Source: Candidatus Bathyarchaeota archaeon
Lineage (GTDB): Archaea > Thermoproteota > Bathyarchaeia > Bathyarchaeales > Bathycorpusculaceae
DNA: 35,958 bases
NCBI GenBank assembly: GCA_017883615.1
Contig: JADGNF010000040.1
Location: forward strand, 1 to 35,958
Direction of reading: 5' to 3'
Position numbers and translations under genes: made by a program
In this document: positions 1 to 7,578 of the stretch, piece after piece
How the letters are laid out: each line of letters opens with the position of its first letter
Position numbering within the stretch: position 1 is the stretch's first letter
Notes under the pieces: model-generated
What the model was told of the DNA's origin: nothing
The model's input: the letters and a program-made list of their open reading frames with translations, nothing else
Databases searched by the model: none

Positions 1-2
1 TG

Positions 3-284
3 ATTACTGCGTATGAACTCTTGAAAGGTGCATACATTTCTTCTCAACTTGATAGAAACCTGAATGAAGTTCACGATTTGTTATCCAACATGGAGATTCT
101 GGATTTGACGCTGCAAGCATGCGAAGAAGCCTCAAAAATCCAAGGACAGTTGAGGAAATCAGGTTGCTTGATCGGTGAATTCGACGTGCTTATAGCTGCA
201 ATCGCACGGGCACATTCCGAAATCATAATTACACGAGATGAACATTTTGATATGGTTCAAGGAATAAACGTGGCCAAATGGTAG
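3..284 (+). CDS. PIN-domain (VapC-like) protein, C-terminal part
   Basis: The frame is already open at the left edge of the window (ITAYELLKGA...), so the start and the first catalytic acidic residues lie outside. The visible 93 residues resemble the C-terminal half of VapC-type PIN nucleases. They include an acidic segment, 'IGEFDVLIAAIARAH', with the Asp at the usual third acidic position, and a terminal 'ITRDEHF' containing the last acidic residue. PIN proteins of this kind are Mg-dependent RNases, often paired with a small antitoxin. Any antitoxin gene would be upstream of the window. The family call is good; toxin function is inference. Confidence 0.7.
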   Translation: MTAYELLKGAYISSQLDRNLNEVHDLLSNMEILDLTLQACEEASKIQGQLRKSGCLIGEFDVLIAAIARAHSEIIITRDEHFDMVQGINVAKW

Positions 285-344
285 CAGCATAGTTTTGCCT
301 TAGTAAGCTGCTGGTCGTGGGTCCAAATCCCGCCGAAGGCTCCA
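283..344 (+). other. tRNA 3'-half-like sequence
   Basis: Positions 317-333 form a good T-arm: GTGGG stem, 7-nt loop TCCAAAT, CCCGC. It is followed by a 7-nt acceptor-like strand (CGAAGGC, 334-340), one base, and CCA (342-344). Upstream, AGCAGC (283-288) can pair with GCTGCT (307-312) around an 18-nt loop, which is too large for a normal anticodon loop. No convincing D-arm or 5' acceptor strand is present at the expected distance. It is most likely a tRNA remnant or an attachment-site scar. A split or otherwise unusual tRNA is possible but unsupported. Confidence 0.35.
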
Positions 345-680
345 AATTCATTTTTCCATCAATTCAAGGAACTCATCTTTGGTCAATCCCGCCTGTTGTA
401 TGATTGAGAGAAGTGTTCCTTTCCATGAAAGGCGAAAATACGTATTAAACTGTCAATTCCCTGTTTCTGAACGTTCATTTATATTTCGACACTCGCTCGT
501 CACGGCTGATGTACCCGAGACCGGGAGTTCGTTCCTCGTCTTCCATAAAGAGCCAAAAATGCCCGCGACACACAAGCCATACGAAGCCTAAATCTCTGAC
601 CGCGCAATGAAATTGCGACTAAGACCTCCTTCACCAATTCTCTCATCATTTTCTATCTTTGCACTCTAAAACAAAGACTC

Positions 681-1181
681 TTAACATGTTCTCCAACGCG
701 CCGCCTTTAACCTTCTCCCGTTGATTAACCAAGTAACAATGAAAACGAGTAGAGCAAAGAAAATAGCACTCTCCGAAGTTTTAATTGCAATCTCAAACTG
801 TCCCCAAATTAACATCGCGTATGGAAATGCCAAGTAGAGTAAAGGCAATACGAAGAATGCCAAACCCTCATAGAAAGCACGCTTAGTGTATGCGTCATCT
901 TTTGGCAATTCATGAAATATTAGAGTACTCAAAGTAATAGAAAATCCTACTATAATGCTTACAACCGTGGCTACTCCATTCACCATTGTAAATGCCGCGG
1001 AAACAGGAATCAATGCGCGTCCGTCGTTCGTGTAATTGATTCCAGTTGTGTCAATCGGTATGGGCGGACTGAACCAAAGTCCAATTAGAATTACCGCGAA
1101 AAAAACAATCGCCCCGATAGAAATCAGTAGATACTCGTCAACGCCCTTAAAAGAAAACTCGAATTCTTGTTTTCCCTTCAT
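681..1181 (-). CDS. Small membrane protein, unknown function
   Basis: About 166 residues with four predicted hydrophobic segments: near the N-terminus (YLLISIGAIVFFAVILIGLW), a central pair (VNGVATVVSIIVGFSITLS and the FYEGLAFFVLPLLYLAFPYAML region), and a C-terminal one (IFFALLVFIVTWLI) ending in a basic tail. I chose the ATG at 1181 because AGGGG lies 6 nt upstream and a TATA-like TTAAAT lies about 40 nt upstream, giving a leader of about 15 nt. An ATG at 1196 would instead give a leaderless mRNA. I do not recognise a family. It sits between two tRNA-3'-end-like fragments. Confidence 0.6.
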   Translation of the reverse strand: MKGKQEFEFSFKGVDEYLLISIGAIVFFAVILIGLWFSPPIPIDTTGINYTNDGRALIPVSAAFTMVNGVATVVSIIVGFSITLSTLIFHELPKDDAYTKRAFYEGLAFFVLPLLYLAFPYAMLIWGQFEIAIKTSESAIFFALLVFIVTWLINGRRLKAARWRTC

Positions 1182-1457
1182 TATGTGCCCCTGCATCTTC
1201 TTTCTTCGCCCAGAAAATTTAAGACTTATGCACGAAAATCTCCCCAAAGAGGATTCCCACAAAAGTGCCTTGTCTTCTCCATTTGCGGCTTCACGCCTAA
1301 ATTCTTTTTATTAACTCGTAATCGGATACCGCCTTTCCCAACTAACACAAAGTCACGATAAGTTCAGAATATCTACCTTTTTCTTTTGTCACAGAAGTAT
1401 AATCCGACCCTAAATTGAGCTATTCCTACTGTCCCTTTGAGAGGTAGCAAGCAAATC

Positions 1458-1484
1458 GGTCCAAATCCCGCTCTGAAAGCTCCA
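1458..1484 (+). other. Degenerate tRNA 3'-end-like fragment
   Basis: The 14-mer GGTCCAAATCCCGC (1458-1471) is identical to the T-loop and 3' T-stem at 320-333. It is again followed by an acceptor-like strand and CCA (1482-1484). The 5' side of the T-stem (1455-1459) no longer pairs well, so this copy looks decayed. Upstream GAGCT at 1417-1421 can pair with AGCTC at 1478-1482, but no full cloverleaf can be drawn. Confidence 0.3.
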
Positions 1485-1491
1485 GAATTTT

Positions 1492-1968
1492 TTAGTGATG
1501 ATTTAATTCTTTCAACAAGACTTTGGCGCTAGGCGGTAGTTGTGGTCTGTTTTTTCGGCTTAAAGTTAAGAACAAAGAGCCAATAACGATTAGTGCCACG
1601 CCGAAGAACGCCACGCTTTCTTTTGGCAAAAGTCCCACCGAAATCGAAAAAGTAAAGACCAATATGGCGATTCCCAAAACAATCATTATCGAGTTGCTTA
1701 TGGAAGCGGTTGAATGCAGGGCAAACTCCTTTTTTCCTTCGTCCGTTACCTGATAGTAGCCTTGTTTTTCCTCTATCATACCTGCATTCATTAAGTAGTT
1801 CCAGTCGTAGTGGAAATGTCCGTCAGACTTGTAACCCAGGGCAGAAGAAAGGTTCGATTTTACGCCTGATTCAGCCTTAATTCTGCCACTAGGAGCAGAG
1901 TAAATGAAGTACAGCAGTTTGGTTCTCGGCGACTGAATATCAGCGCTTATTCCACGTGACCTTGACAC
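1492..1968 (-). CDS. Winged-helix protein with two C-terminal membrane segments
   Basis: This 158-residue protein has an N-terminal winged-helix-like domain (about residues 12-82). The segment 'SSALGYKSDGHFHYDWNYL' is followed by 'MIEEKQGYYQVTDEGKKEF', the usual recognition helix and wing ending in 'T.EG'. Two hydrophobic helices follow (about 90-112 and 118-137), then a short basic tail. It starts with GTG. The layout suggests a membrane-tethered archaeal transcriptional regulator. DNA binding is inferred from the fold; the target is unknown. Its 3' end is 8 nt from a tRNA-like fragment. Confidence 0.65.
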   Translation of the reverse strand: MSRSRGISADIQSPRTKLLYFIYSAPSGRIKAESGVKSNLSSALGYKSDGHFHYDWNYLMNAGMIEEKQGYYQVTDEGKKEFALHSTASISNSIMIVLGIAILVFTFSISVGLLPKESVAFFGVALIVIGSLFLTLSRKNRPQLPPSAKVLLKELNHH

Positions 1969-2167
1969 TTGTATTCACTGACCTTGCTAATCTATAGCCG
2001 TAAAGATAAACAAAGCTCTGAAAACTAAATTCTCTCCCTATTTCGACCATTTTTTGCTGGTTTGCTTATGACTCTAACCCTTAGAGCCGCGTCTCTAAAT
2101 GTTAGGGCTATATCGCGCACGTAACTTGTAGTGCTGTCAGGAAAACAAAACTCAGGAGAAAAACAAA

Positions 2168-2887
2168 ATGGGAACAAGCTTCGAATATAGCAAAACCTTG
2201 GCCATGGAAGGCTCAATCTTGCTCCTGCTCGGCCTCGTTCCTTACGTTGGCTGGGTACTGGGCATAATCGGCGTAATCCTCCTACTCAGAGGCATGAAAG
2301 AGTTCGCAAACTACTACCAAGACGGAGAAATCTACCAGAACACCCTCACCGGCGTCAAATACTATATAGTGGCTTTAATCGCGTTGGCAGTTTCAGGCGC
2401 TGGATTCGTAGTTGGCTTCGTATTTAATGGCTTCGCAGCTACCGGCTTTGAGTCAGCTTTCGGAGTTGGCAATGCAGTTGGATTAGCAGTTGGCATCGCA
2501 TCTCTGGTTGTTGCATTCGTGTTTTATGTTCTTGCAGCCACGCACTTAAGAAAAACATTCAACACCCTCGCACAGAAAACTGGGGAACACTCGTTTGAAA
2601 CCGCTGGCATGCTGCTTTGGTGGGGCTCTATACTGACGATAATTGGGATCGGCGTATTGCTTATCGTTATCGCTTGGATATTTGCAGTAATAGGCTTCTT
2701 CACCATGAAATCCCCACAAATGCAATCATCAGCTTCACAACCATACAGCTACACTCCGCTAACAACCGTCCCGCCGACAACAAACCCGCCTACGCAAGCA
2801 ACGAGATTCTGCCCCAACTGCGGCGCCCCAGTGTCGATAGACGCAACGTTCTGCTCCCGCTGTGGAAAACAGTTGCCGCCTTCATAA
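2168..2887 (+). CDS. DUF996 membrane protein with C-terminal zinc ribbon
   Basis: This 239-residue protein has several hydrophobic segments in residues 15-185 and a Pro/Thr/Ser-rich linker (about 190-213). It ends in a compact zinc ribbon, CPNCG...CSRCG (about 214-236). The membrane part matches the DUF996 family of archaea, whose function is unknown. AGGAG at 2154-2158 is well spaced from the ATG at 2168 and supports the start. A T-rich tract follows the stop. It appears to be transcribed alone. Confidence 0.85.
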   Translation: MGTSFEYSKTLAMEGSILLLLGLVPYVGWVLGIIGVILLLRGMKEFANYYQDGEIYQNTLTGVKYYIVALIALAVSGAGFVVGFVFNGFAATGFESAFGVGNAVGLAVGIASLVVAFVFYVLAATHLRKTFNTLAQKTGEHSFETAGMLLWWGSILTIIGIGVLLIVIAWIFAVIGFFTMKSPQMQSSASQPYSYTPLTTVPPTTNPPTQATRFCPNCGAPVSIDATFCSRCGKQLPPS

Positions 2888-2892
2888 AATCC

Positions 2893-2920
2893 CCTTTTAT
2901 TTTTTTGTTTTTTCTATTTC
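2893..2920 (+). terminator. T-rich terminator
   Basis: Immediately after the DUF996 stop codon there are several T-runs interrupted by single bases (cttttatttttttgtttttt). Archaeal RNA polymerase terminates on such tracts without needing a hairpin. Confidence 0.5.
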
Positions 2921-3037
2921 TTAAGTTGAATCGTAACTATGAGCATTCTCGCCTAAACCGACTTTTGCATATACCTGCAGGGCCTGACATCTCGGAGTTA
3001 TGGTGGTCGTCGGTCCGCCGAAGCCTCGATTTTCTGT

Positions 3038-3379
3038 TTATGACGCCTTTAAAAGAAGAAACTCAGACGTGACTTCCGTTACGTTGAATTCTCCTTTACG
3101 AAGATAATTCACCATAACGTCGTGTTTTTCTTCGCCTATTTTCACTCCAGTTGAAAGAAGCATCTCTTGATCGATAATTTGAGGACTTGAAAAAACTAAG
3201 AACTGCTCGATTTGTGTCGACATGATCTTTTTTCCAGACACTAAGAAAGGCATATTCTTGTTATAAGGATCCACATAGCGTTCGCATAATTCTTGAGATG
3301 AAACATTGAAGGCCCTGAAACGCCTTACTTTCTTTTTGGTGCCAATATAATACTTTATAGCCAAAAGATAATATACCAT
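3038..3379 (-). CDS. Hypothetical protein, 113 aa
   Basis: A soluble, mixed alpha/beta-looking protein with a Lys/Arg-rich N-terminal stretch (GTKKKVRRFRAF), several aromatic residues and a hydrophobic C-terminus (EFLLLKAS). I do not recognise a family. The ATG is preceded by GTGAG at about 6 nt and by a TATA-like AATTAAAT about 30 nt upstream, which fits a short leader. It faces the DUF996 gene convergently. Composition and promoter make it likely real. Confidence 0.5.
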   Translation of the reverse strand: MVYYLLAIKYYIGTKKKVRRFRAFNVSSQELCERYVDPYNKNMPFLVSGKKIMSTQIEQFLVFSSPQIIDQEMLLSTGVKIGEEKHDVMVNYLRKGEFNVTEVTSEFLLLKAS

Positions 3380-3960
3380 TTTACTCTCACAACTGTTTTG
3401 ACGATTTAATTTGACATGAATTCAGCCCATCTGTTTCCGTGAGGTGAGCTTGTACTGTTTAACAAAATGCTGCATCAGCATTAAAGATTCTGCCCTGACT
3501 AAACATTTCTTCAGGGACAAAACACTCCCCGTTTTCCAAACCGTACCAAACAACTAGCGCCAATACTTCAAGCCGCTTCTATCTCTAAACTCTCGTTCCT
3601 AAGAGTCCCCGTTTATTCTCATAAGAAACTGACAATGAGCCAAATTCAATTAAATGAACTTTCTGCATTTTTACCTACATTTACCAAAACGCACCAGATT
3701 AACCCAATTCTACACATTTTAACCCTTTTTAAACCGTGGAAAAAACCCAAATCGAACGCAGAAACAAAAAATCAACCCAAAACGAACGCCGCGGAAAAAG
3801 GAGGGGAGGGGGTATAGGCTGAAAAACGCAAGAGTAGCAGTTGGCGACCAAGCAAATCACATAAAAAACGTTCCTAGAAAATCGATCAAATGTTAACAGG
3901 TTACTAGCCACAAAACAGCCAAAGAACCACCAAAATATGCGGATTGGTGTTGTTTGTTTA
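3380..3960. other. Intergenic region without a convincing gene
   Basis: About 580 nt separate the divergent genes at 3038-3379 and 4004-4768. A 60-codon frame at 3635-3817 has no SD and low-complexity Lys/Thr/Asn content, so I do not call it. The right end holds the promoter of the 4004 gene. I see no RNA gene, repeat array or mobile element. Confidence 0.5.
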
Positions 3961-3963
3961 ATT

Positions 3964-3971
3964 TTTATATA
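3964..3971 (+). promoter_or_regulatory. TATA box for the 4004-5473 operon
   Basis: TTTATATA lies 33 nt before the ATG at 4004. GAGG at 3994-3997 is the ribosome-binding site, giving a short leader. Confidence 0.6.
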
Positions 3972-4003
3972 CATCGTACGCAATGTGAGTACAGAGGAAA
4001 ATC

Positions 4004-4768
4004 ATGGCTCTCGACGACACCGCAATCATCATAGCACTAGCCGTAGTGGCGGCAATCGCATTAGCCGCTTGCGTAAGCCTAATCTTGCTAATGCGCAGAC
4101 GCAGCCAAAAACCCACCCTCAAACCCTCCAAAACCCCCGCTGAATTGGACCCCATGCTTACCGGGTCGCTTAGTTCTTCCCGCTACCGGTTAGCAAAAAG
4201 CGTCCAATCAACTGACGCCACCAAAGCCAAAGATGAACTGCGCATCCTCGATTTAGAACGGGAAATCGTCGCCGACGCCATAAGACACCTCTACGAAGCC
4301 CAAGCAGAAGGCAAAATCACCGAGATAGAGCGTGAACGCCTCGCCAGCAGCTACAAAAACCGCATGATGACAATCAAAGACTCCATGGCAAAAGACGAAG
4401 GCATCGTTGCCCTCCACGAATTGGAAAGCATGCAAGAAGACCTCATGAAACTGTTCAGTGAACGCTTCGGCGAAATAACTAGCAAAGTCGACGAACTCCG
4501 CACTCGAATCGACGTCAAACCCATCAAAGAAGTCAGAATCCAAATGCCCAAACCCCAAGCACCCACAATGCCTGACCAGATGGAGAAAGACGAAGAAGAG
4601 GAAGAAACAGCCCGGGAAGCAGGATCTGAAGAAAAAGAGAAACCCAAAAAACCCAAGAAAGCTCCCGCGGAGAAACAGAAAACCGAAGCGGAAATGCGTA
4701 TTGACGCTATCCGTAACCAGATTGACGAAGTTATGAATAAACTGGGACAAATGGAGATGGAATCATAA
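4004..4768 (+). CDS. N-terminally anchored coiled-coil protein
   Basis: This 254-residue protein has one N-terminal membrane helix (about 7-30) followed by RRR, which predicts a cytoplasmic C-terminal part. Then come a linker, a helical coiled-coil region (about 77-170; 'LDLEREIVADAIRHLYEA'), a Glu/Lys-rich low-complexity stretch (about 193-228) and a final short helix. No catalytic motif is visible. The TAA at 4766-4768 is followed directly by the rpiA ATG, so the two are translationally linked. It may be a scaffold, but that is speculation. Confidence 0.7.
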   Translation: MALDDTAIIIALAVVAAIALAACVSLILLMRRRSQKPTLKPSKTPAELDPMLTGSLSSSRYRLAKSVQSTDATKAKDELRILDLEREIVADAIRHLYEAQAEGKITEIERERLASSYKNRMMTIKDSMAKDEGIVALHELESMQEDLMKLFSERFGEITSKVDELRTRIDVKPIKEVRIQMPKPQAPTMPDQMEKDEEEEETAREAGSEEKEKPKKPKKAPAEKQKTEAEMRIDAIRNQIDEVMNKLGQMEMES

Positions 4769-5473
4769 ATGCAAACTTCACCCGACGCCCCCAAACGAAA
4801 CGCCGCATACGCAGCGGCAGAACACGTTAAAGACGGCATGATTGTCGGTTTAGGAAGCGGAACAACCGCCGCCTACACCATAATAGCCCTAGGCGAACGC
4901 AAAAAACACCAAAACCTCCAAATCCTTGGCATCCCCAGCAGCTACCAAGCCTTCCAACTCGCCGTCCAAAACGGTATCCCCATAACCACCCTTGAAGAGC
5001 ACCCAGAAATAGACGTAAACATCGACGGCGCAGACCAAATCGACCCCAACCTTAACCTGATAAAAGGCATGGGCGCCGCACTTGCCCGAGAAAAAATCGT
5101 AGCCTCATCCGCCCGAAAAAACATCTTCATAGCCGACGAAAAGAAAAAAGTCAAAGTCCTAGGCGAAAACGGCCAGCCCGTTCCCATAGAAATTCTTCCG
5201 TTCGCAATTGCCCTCGTTCAAAACCGCATTCAAGCACTCGGAGGAAGTCCACTGCTCCGAGAAACCAAAGGGAAGCTAGGACCCGTAATTTCAGATAACG
5301 GATGCGCCATCATGGACGCAACGTTTGGCAACATAAAAGACCCCAAATTGCTAGACAATCAGTTGAAAATGATTCCGGGGGTAGTTGAAACGGGCTTGTT
5401 CATTGGCTTAACCGACATTGTCTATATCGGAAAAGCCTCAACCGTCGAGAAGCTTGAACGCAAAAGAATCTAA
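4769..5473 (+). CDS. rpiA: Ribose-5-phosphate isomerase A
   Basis: Interconverts ribose 5-phosphate and ribulose 5-phosphate, supplying pentose for nucleotides. The 234-residue length is normal. Family motifs are present: GLGSGTT phosphate loop (27-33), DGADQID (86-92) with the catalytic-site Asp residues, KGMGAALAREKI (99-110) with the catalytic Glu and Lys, and the C-terminal PGVVETGLF. The start codon directly abuts the upstream stop. No transketolase or transaldolase is nearby. Confidence 0.95.
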   Translation: MQTSPDAPKRNAAYAAAEHVKDGMIVGLGSGTTAAYTIIALGERKKHQNLQILGIPSSYQAFQLAVQNGIPITTLEEHPEIDVNIDGADQIDPNLNLIKGMGAALAREKIVASSARKNIFIADEKKKVKVLGENGQPVPIEILPFAIALVQNRIQALGGSPLLRETKGKLGPVISDNGCAIMDATFGNIKDPKLLDNQLKMIPGVVETGLFIGLTDIVYIGKASTVEKLERKRI

Positions 5474-5567
5474 AACAAAAACCTTTTTTCAGCAACATTG
5501 ACAAGATTGGCCTTAGAGCTATTTATGCCGCAATCCAATCCAAAGAACTGTGCCGCAGGCGTTAAAG

Positions 5568-5573
5568 TATAAA
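5568..5573 (+). promoter_or_regulatory. TATA box for tRNA-Met
   Basis: TATAAA lies 38-43 nt before the 5' end of the tRNA, consistent with initiation 10-15 nt upstream of the mature tRNA. Confidence 0.45.
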
Positions 5574-5610
5574 TGATGCCGCACAAGTAAACTTATCCGC
5601 TAAAACGGTT

Positions 5611-5718
5611 GCCGGGGTAGCCTAGCCTGGCTAGGGCGCCAGACTCATAATCTGGAGATACAAAGGGCCATACGCTCTATACCAGAGGTCGCGGGCTCGA
5701 ATCCCGTCCCCGGCACCA
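5611..5718 (+). tRNA. tRNA-Met (CAT) with a 30-nt non-canonical intron
   Basis: The acceptor stem is GCCGGGG (5611-5617) with CCCCGGC (5708-5714); discriminator A and an encoded CCA follow. The D-stem is 5620-5623/5634-5637. The anticodon stem CCAGA/TCTGG (5639-5643/5651-5655) closes a normal 7-nt loop CTCATAA, anticodon CAT. The T-arm is 5691-5707. Between anticodon stem and T-arm there are 35 nt instead of about 5. Removing 30 nt (5656-5685, or 5658-5687) leaves AGGTC, the usual variable loop of archaeal elongator tRNA-Met. CCAGA at 5682-5686 can pair with TCTGG at 5651-5655, as expected near a bulge-helix-bulge splice site. Confidence 0.9.
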
Positions 5719-5773
5719 CCCAACTTCTCCAGTTTGCGGTACTCTCAAAAATGGGTTGCGGCACCAAACTTTT

Positions 5774-5785
5774 GGCGAATTCGCC
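5774..5785. promoter_or_regulatory. Perfect 12-bp palindrome upstream of the phosphatase gene
   Basis: GGCGAATTCGCC is a perfect inverted repeat about 100 nt before the ATG at 5887. It could be an operator for a dimeric regulator. No second copy was noticed in the window. Confidence 0.25.
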
Positions 5786-5886
5786 GTTTCTGTCAGCAGA
5801 ACTATTTTCCTTTCATGCTTTACCTGCTGCGATGAAATGGCAATCGTTATTTTGTTCCCTGCACATATCATCTTGAAGGTCAACTT

Positions 5887-6714
5887 ATGGAATTGAAAAA
5901 CGACTGGCTCCCTATCCTGCTTCAATGCAAAGATAATGTTCGAAAACATGTCTGTCCGCTATTGAAAACCCAAAAGGAACCACAACCTGACTTAGGCACC
6001 GGTGCCGGCGGAGATAAAATGAAGCTAGTCGATCTGGCAGCGGAGAAAGCTATAGTTGAAGTTCTCCTCCAACATGCCCTTTCTTTCACGTTAGTCAGTG
6101 AGGAGTCAGGCATAAGAGAATACGGTAACCGACCTAAAAGCTGCTATATTACAATTGATCCCATTGACGGGACCACAAACCTCATCCGAGGGTTACCCTT
6201 CTTCTGCTCCTCTATCGCCATTTCTAACAAACCCCAACTTTCCGACGTTCACTCCGGAATGGTGACGGATTTGTTCCACGGAACCACATACACAGCAGTA
6301 AAAGACAGAGGGGCATTTCGCGACAAAGCGAAAATCTCAACATCAACCGTTACGTCACTTTCAGAAGCCGTCGTAGGCTTAGACCTTAACACATACAAAG
6401 CCAAACAAATCGCCCTACAACTGTCGGATCTAATTCAGGAAACCAAGCACATCCGACATTTCGGTGCCAACGCTCTGGAGCTTTGTTTTGTAGCTGAAGG
6501 TTTAACCGACGCTTTTGTGGATATCCGCGGGAAACTGCGGACAACCGATGTGGCTGCGGGCTTTCTGGTGCTCAAGGAAGCTGGCGGAACAATTTCAACA
6601 CCGGAGGGGAAACCCGTCGAAGCCGAATTAGACCCTAAAAATACTCTAACGTTTGTGGCTTCAGGAAACTCCCAAATTCACAAAGAAATCTTAAGTCGAA
6701 TCAAGCCAAAGTAA
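5887..6714 (+). CDS. Inositol monophosphatase / fructose-1,6-bisphosphatase family protein
   Basis: A Mg-dependent sugar-phosphate phosphatase of 275 residues, the normal family length. Metal-binding motifs are present: SEESG (71-75) with Glu72, DPIDGTTN (91-98) with Asp91 and Asp94, and a C-terminal TDVAAGFLVLKEAGG with Asp221. Archaeal members often accept both myo-inositol 1-phosphate and fructose 1,6-bisphosphate; the sequence alone does not decide. GAAGGT lies about 6 nt before the ATG. The metallophosphoesterase gene follows after 9 nt, so they probably form an operon. Confidence 0.88.
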   Translation: MELKNDWLPILLQCKDNVRKHVCPLLKTQKEPQPDLGTGAGGDKMKLVDLAAEKAIVEVLLQHALSFTLVSEESGIREYGNRPKSCYITIDPIDGTTNLIRGLPFFCSSIAISNKPQLSDVHSGMVTDLFHGTTYTAVKDRGAFRDKAKISTSTVTSLSEAVVGLDLNTYKAKQIALQLSDLIQETKHIRHFGANALELCFVAEGLTDAFVDIRGKLRTTDVAAGFLVLKEAGGTISTPEGKPVEAELDPKNTLTFVASGNSQIHKEILSRIKPK

Positions 6715-6723
6715 GGAATTTCA

Positions 6724-7566
6724 ATGTTTAGTCTTCTGTTGCCCCACCCCGCAGCTCTAATCAAAACGGAAACAAAGAAGACGCTAGTTATTGCTGATCC
6801 ACATTTGGGTTGGGAGATGTCGCTTCAGGAAAAAGGCATTCACGTGCCAAGCCAAACTCCCAAAATTCTCAAGAAACTCGTCGACGTTTTCGTGGAGTAT
6901 AAGCCTGATGCTTTGCTAATCGTGGGCGACGTCAAGTACACAGTGATGACTTCAGAACCCGGCGAATGGCGAGACATCCCAGACTTCTTTAACGAAATCA
7001 AAAATCACGTTCGGGAAATCGGCGTAATCCGAGGCAACCACGACGCCAACCTGGAGCCTATGCTGCCTGAAAACGTCGAAATGCACCCAGCCACAGGCGT
7101 AACCGTGGGCGATGTAGGTTTGTTTCATGGACACAAATGGCCCTCTCCTGCGCTTTTAGGTTGCAAAACGCTAGTCATGGGGCATCTGCATCCAGTCGTA
7201 GTTTTCCGCGACCCAGCGGGTTTTAGACTGACGCGGCAAGCTTGGATGCGCGTCGACTGCAACGCTGAAGCCTTAGCCAAGACTCTACTACGAAAACACA
7301 AGGTCAAGGTCGAAGGGACCCTCGAAGAAACCCTTCAAAAACACTACAATGTTAAACTTCGGAGTGAGGAGATGTTCATTATGCCAAGCTTCAACGACTT
7401 CTTAGGTGGCAGACCGGTAAATGAAACTAGCCCCGGAAAAGAATTCGGTGCCGAAACACTCATCGGTCCGGTTCTCCGGTCAGAAGCAGTTAAAGTCGAC
7501 AATGCGGAACTGTATCTTTTGGACGGCACTTATCTTGGGACGCTAAATCAGCTTAGGCATGCATAA
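6724..7566 (+). CDS. Archaeal metallophosphoesterase (SbcD-related)
   Basis: A calcineurin-like dinuclear metallophosphoesterase of 280 residues. The motifs occur in order: DPHLG (25-29), GDVK (68-71), GNHD (104-107), HGHKWP (135-140) and GHLHP (153-157). This pattern belongs to the archaeal SbcD-related phosphoesterase family; the substrate is unknown. The C-terminal 80 residues are an extension beyond the catalytic core. AAGGA overlaps the upstream stop codon and serves as SD, implying coupling to the inositol-phosphatase-like gene. Confidence 0.88.
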   Translation: MFSLLLPHPAALIKTETKKTLVIADPHLGWEMSLQEKGIHVPSQTPKILKKLVDVFVEYKPDALLIVGDVKYTVMTSEPGEWRDIPDFFNEIKNHVREIGVIRGNHDANLEPMLPENVEMHPATGVTVGDVGLFHGHKWPSPALLGCKTLVMGHLHPVVVFRDPAGFRLTRQAWMRVDCNAEALAKTLLRKHKVKVEGTLEETLQKHYNVKLRSEEMFIMPSFNDFLGGRPVNETSPGKEFGAETLIGPVLRSEAVKVDNAELYLLDGTYLGTLNQLRHA

Positions 7567-7578
7567 CACAAGAATCGT

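Noticed and set aside
379-591. 70-codon plus-strand frame
   Set aside because: No ribosome-binding site, no recognisable domain, and a composition unlike its neighbours.
345-1457. Integrated mobile element between the tRNA-like repeats
   Set aside because: No integrase, transposase or viral gene is present. Only a small membrane protein lies inside.
2025-2216. 63-codon minus-strand frame
   Set aside because: It overlaps the promoter and start of the well-supported DUF996 gene, and its sequence is improbable.
3635-3983. Overlapping 60- and 84-codon frames on opposite strands
   Set aside because: Neither has initiation signals. Both are low-complexity, and one overlaps the promoter of the 4004 gene.
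4253-4839. Two long antisense frames (165 and 162 codons) over the coiled-coil gene
   Set aside because: They are shadows of the Glu/Lys-rich plus-strand gene, giving Phe- or Ser-rich products with no domain.
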